DNA of 64,000 nucleotides, taken from contig JABJJN010000056.1 of assembly GCA_018660835.1 (NCBI GenBank), positions 1 to 64,000 of the forward strand, read 5' to 3'. The notes beneath the pieces were generated by a model. The model worked only from the letters and a program-made list of their open reading frames with translations, had not been told where the DNA came from and did not search any database. The position numbers and the translations under genes were made by a program. This document shows, one piece after another, positions 62,928 through 64,000 of the stretch (position 1 is the first letter of the stretch; every line of letters begins with the position of its first letter). This stretch comes from Gemmatimonadota bacterium. Lineage in GTDB: Bacteria; Latescibacterota; UBA2968; UBA8231.

Positions 62928-63395
62928 ATGTGTGCTGCCAGTCGAGTTGTGAAGGTGACCATCCTTGGTCGAGAGTACGCCTTTGCCTCACAGGGTGAAG
63001 AAGCGGATGCCCATGTTCGTCGCGTCGCCGGTCTGATTGACGAACGAATGCGGGAAGTCTCACGGCGTTCTCAACGCCAGGCACCACTGCAAGTCGCGGT
63101 GCTCACGGGTCTGGAGTTGGTGGATGAGCTGCTGCAGTTGCAACGTGAGGCTGACACGGTAGAAGAGCAGATCGCCGAACGAACCTCGCGCCTGTCGGAC
63201 ACACTGGGACAGCTTCTCGGTGACGATGTGGAAGGCGAGGAGGCCGATTCAGAGGCAACTCACCGCTTCGAAGCAGAATTGCCAGAGACTCAGATACCAG
63301 AGACCCCACGGTTCAGGACCGACGATACCTCCGTGACGACGGATGGTTCGAAGGACGCGTCCGCCGCCATCGACAGCGACGATCAATCGACCTGA
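62928..63395 (+). CDS. zapA: Cell division protein ZapA
   Basis: FtsZ-ring-associated protein. The N-terminal ZapA domain (VVKVTILGREYAFASQGEEADAHVRRVAGLIDERM) is followed by a coiled coil (LTGLELVDELLQLQREADTVEEQI) and a long acidic C-terminal extension (DDVEGEEADSEATHRF to the end), making 155 residues against about 100 in typical ZapA. AGGAG lies about 8 nt before the ATG. The stop overlaps the rny start by one base. Confidence 0.88.
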   Translation: MCAASRVVKVTILGREYAFASQGEEADAHVRRVAGLIDERMREVSRRSQRQAPLQVAVLTGLELVDELLQLQREADTVEEQIAERTSRLSDTLGQLLGDDVEGEEADSEATHRFEAELPETQIPETPRFRTDDTSVTTDGSKDASAAIDSDDQST

Positions 63396-64000
63396 TGCAA
63401 TCACCGATTCCCATAGCCCTCGTGCTTGGTGCCGGAGGCCTGGCACTGGCCGTTCTAGGCCTGGGCTTTCTCGCTGGCTGGCTACTGAATAGCCGCTTGC
63501 GACGCAATCGACTGGAGTCTGCTCAGGACGAGGCCGGTCGCATTATAGCAGAAGGGCGGCGTGAGGCGGAGTCGTTGAAACGAACGGCAGCGCTCGAGGC
63601 CAAGGATGAATGGCGGCGGGAACGGGAGCCCCTCGAACAGGAACTCGAGCAGACAAAGCGCACCGTCAGGCAGCAGGAGTCGGGTCTCACCGAACGCGAA
63701 CAACAGTTGGACCGCAAGGTCGATGTGCTGGATGGTAAGGAACGAAGTCTTCTCAAGACCGAGCAGGAACTAGGCAATCGGGAAGAAGAGGTCAGTCGCA
63801 ATGAAGAACGGGTTCGTGACATGGTGCGCCAGCGACGCATCCAGCTGGAAGAACTCGCGGATCTGAGCGGTGCGGACGCTCGGCGGCTTGTCATCGAGCA
63901 ACAGGAGGAAAGTGCCCGGCAGTACGCCGCTCGCCGGGTTCGAGAGATCAAGGACCATGGCATTGCTAATGCCAATCGCGAAGCTCGAGAGATCATTGCC
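63395..64000 (+). CDS. rny: Ribonuclease Y, N-terminal part (continues past window)
   Basis: The first 202 codons of a membrane-anchored endoribonuclease that starts mRNA decay. An N-terminal helix (IALVLGAGGLALAVLGLGFLAGWLL) is followed by the long charged coiled coil of RNase Y (RIIAEGRREAESLKRTAALEAKDEWRRERE, LDRKVDVLDGKERSLLKTEQEL). The KH and HD domains must lie beyond the edge. The start overlaps the zapA stop. The order zapA-rny is common in many bacteria. Confidence 0.9.
   Translation, partial: MQSPIPIALVLGAGGLALAVLGLGFLAGWLLNSRLRRNRLESAQDEAGRIIAEGRREAESLKRTAALEAKDEWRREREPLEQELEQTKRTVRQQESGLTEREQQLDRKVDVLDGKERSLLKTEQELGNREEEVSRNEERVRDMVRQRRIQLEELADLSGADARRLVIEQQEESARQYAARRVREIKDHGIANANREAREIIA

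Overview
The window comes from a Gram-negative, moderately GC-rich bacterium that is probably free-living or sponge/sediment-associated. Evidence for an outer membrane is a TonB/ExbB/ExbD cluster, a D15/BamA-like beta-barrel protein and a lipoprotein. The 1502-residue secreted protein ends in a YPNPFNPET-type FlgD/sorting-like domain, and this sits beside repeated phytanoyl-CoA dioxygenase-family genes, sulfatases and Gfo/Idh/MocA and mandelate-racemase-family enzymes. That combination resembles FCB-group or neighbouring candidate phyla such as Latescibacterota. The assignment is inferred from gene content only. I saw no insertion sequence, prophage, CRISPR array or rRNA.

Positions 1-20.9 kb are mostly catabolic: a cut-off SelA-like PLP enzyme, a DEAD-box helicase, three PhyH-family oxygenases, a sodium:solute symporter, a DapA-family lyase, two sulfatases, a CocE/NonD hydrolase, a Gfo/Idh/MocA dehydrogenase, an amidohydrolase, an enolase-superfamily enzyme, an HD hydrolase, an aldo/keto-reductase-like protein, a beta-propeller protein and an amidase. 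Together they look like machinery to import and strip sulfate, ester and amide groups from sugar acids or osmolyte-like substrates. The actual substrate is not evident. tRNA-Leu(UAA) and tRNA-Cys(GCA), then thyA and pheA, close this part.

Positions 23.0-36.7 kb carry a complete chemosensory locus on the minus strand: three receptors (one with a c-type haem CxxCH motif), a hybrid CheA ending in a receiver, CheW, CheB and CheR. The genes mostly overlap or abut, so translation is probably coupled. No free CheY and no flagellar gene is present. Immediately upstream lies a CheY-like receiver fused to an FKBP-type prolyl isomerase, preceded by a small pilin-like membrane protein. This fusion is the most unusual gene in the window.

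Positions 36.7-53.6 kb hold an Ig-like lipoprotein, a XerC/D-like recombinase that has lost most catalytic residues, map, a beta-lactamase-fold hydrolase, B12-dependent ribonucleotide reductase with its repressor NrdR (a good promoter overlapping tandem NrdR-box-like sites), exbB-exbD-exbD-tonB with a TPR gene, an ECF sigma/anti-sigma pair, accD, bioY, an outer-membrane barrel and surE. Positions 53.7-64 kb contain the large secreted cohesin/dockerin-like protein, then rpmI-rplT, pheS-pheT, a coiled-coil gene, zapA and the start of rny. The rpmI promoter is embedded in a 13-bp perfect inverted repeat.
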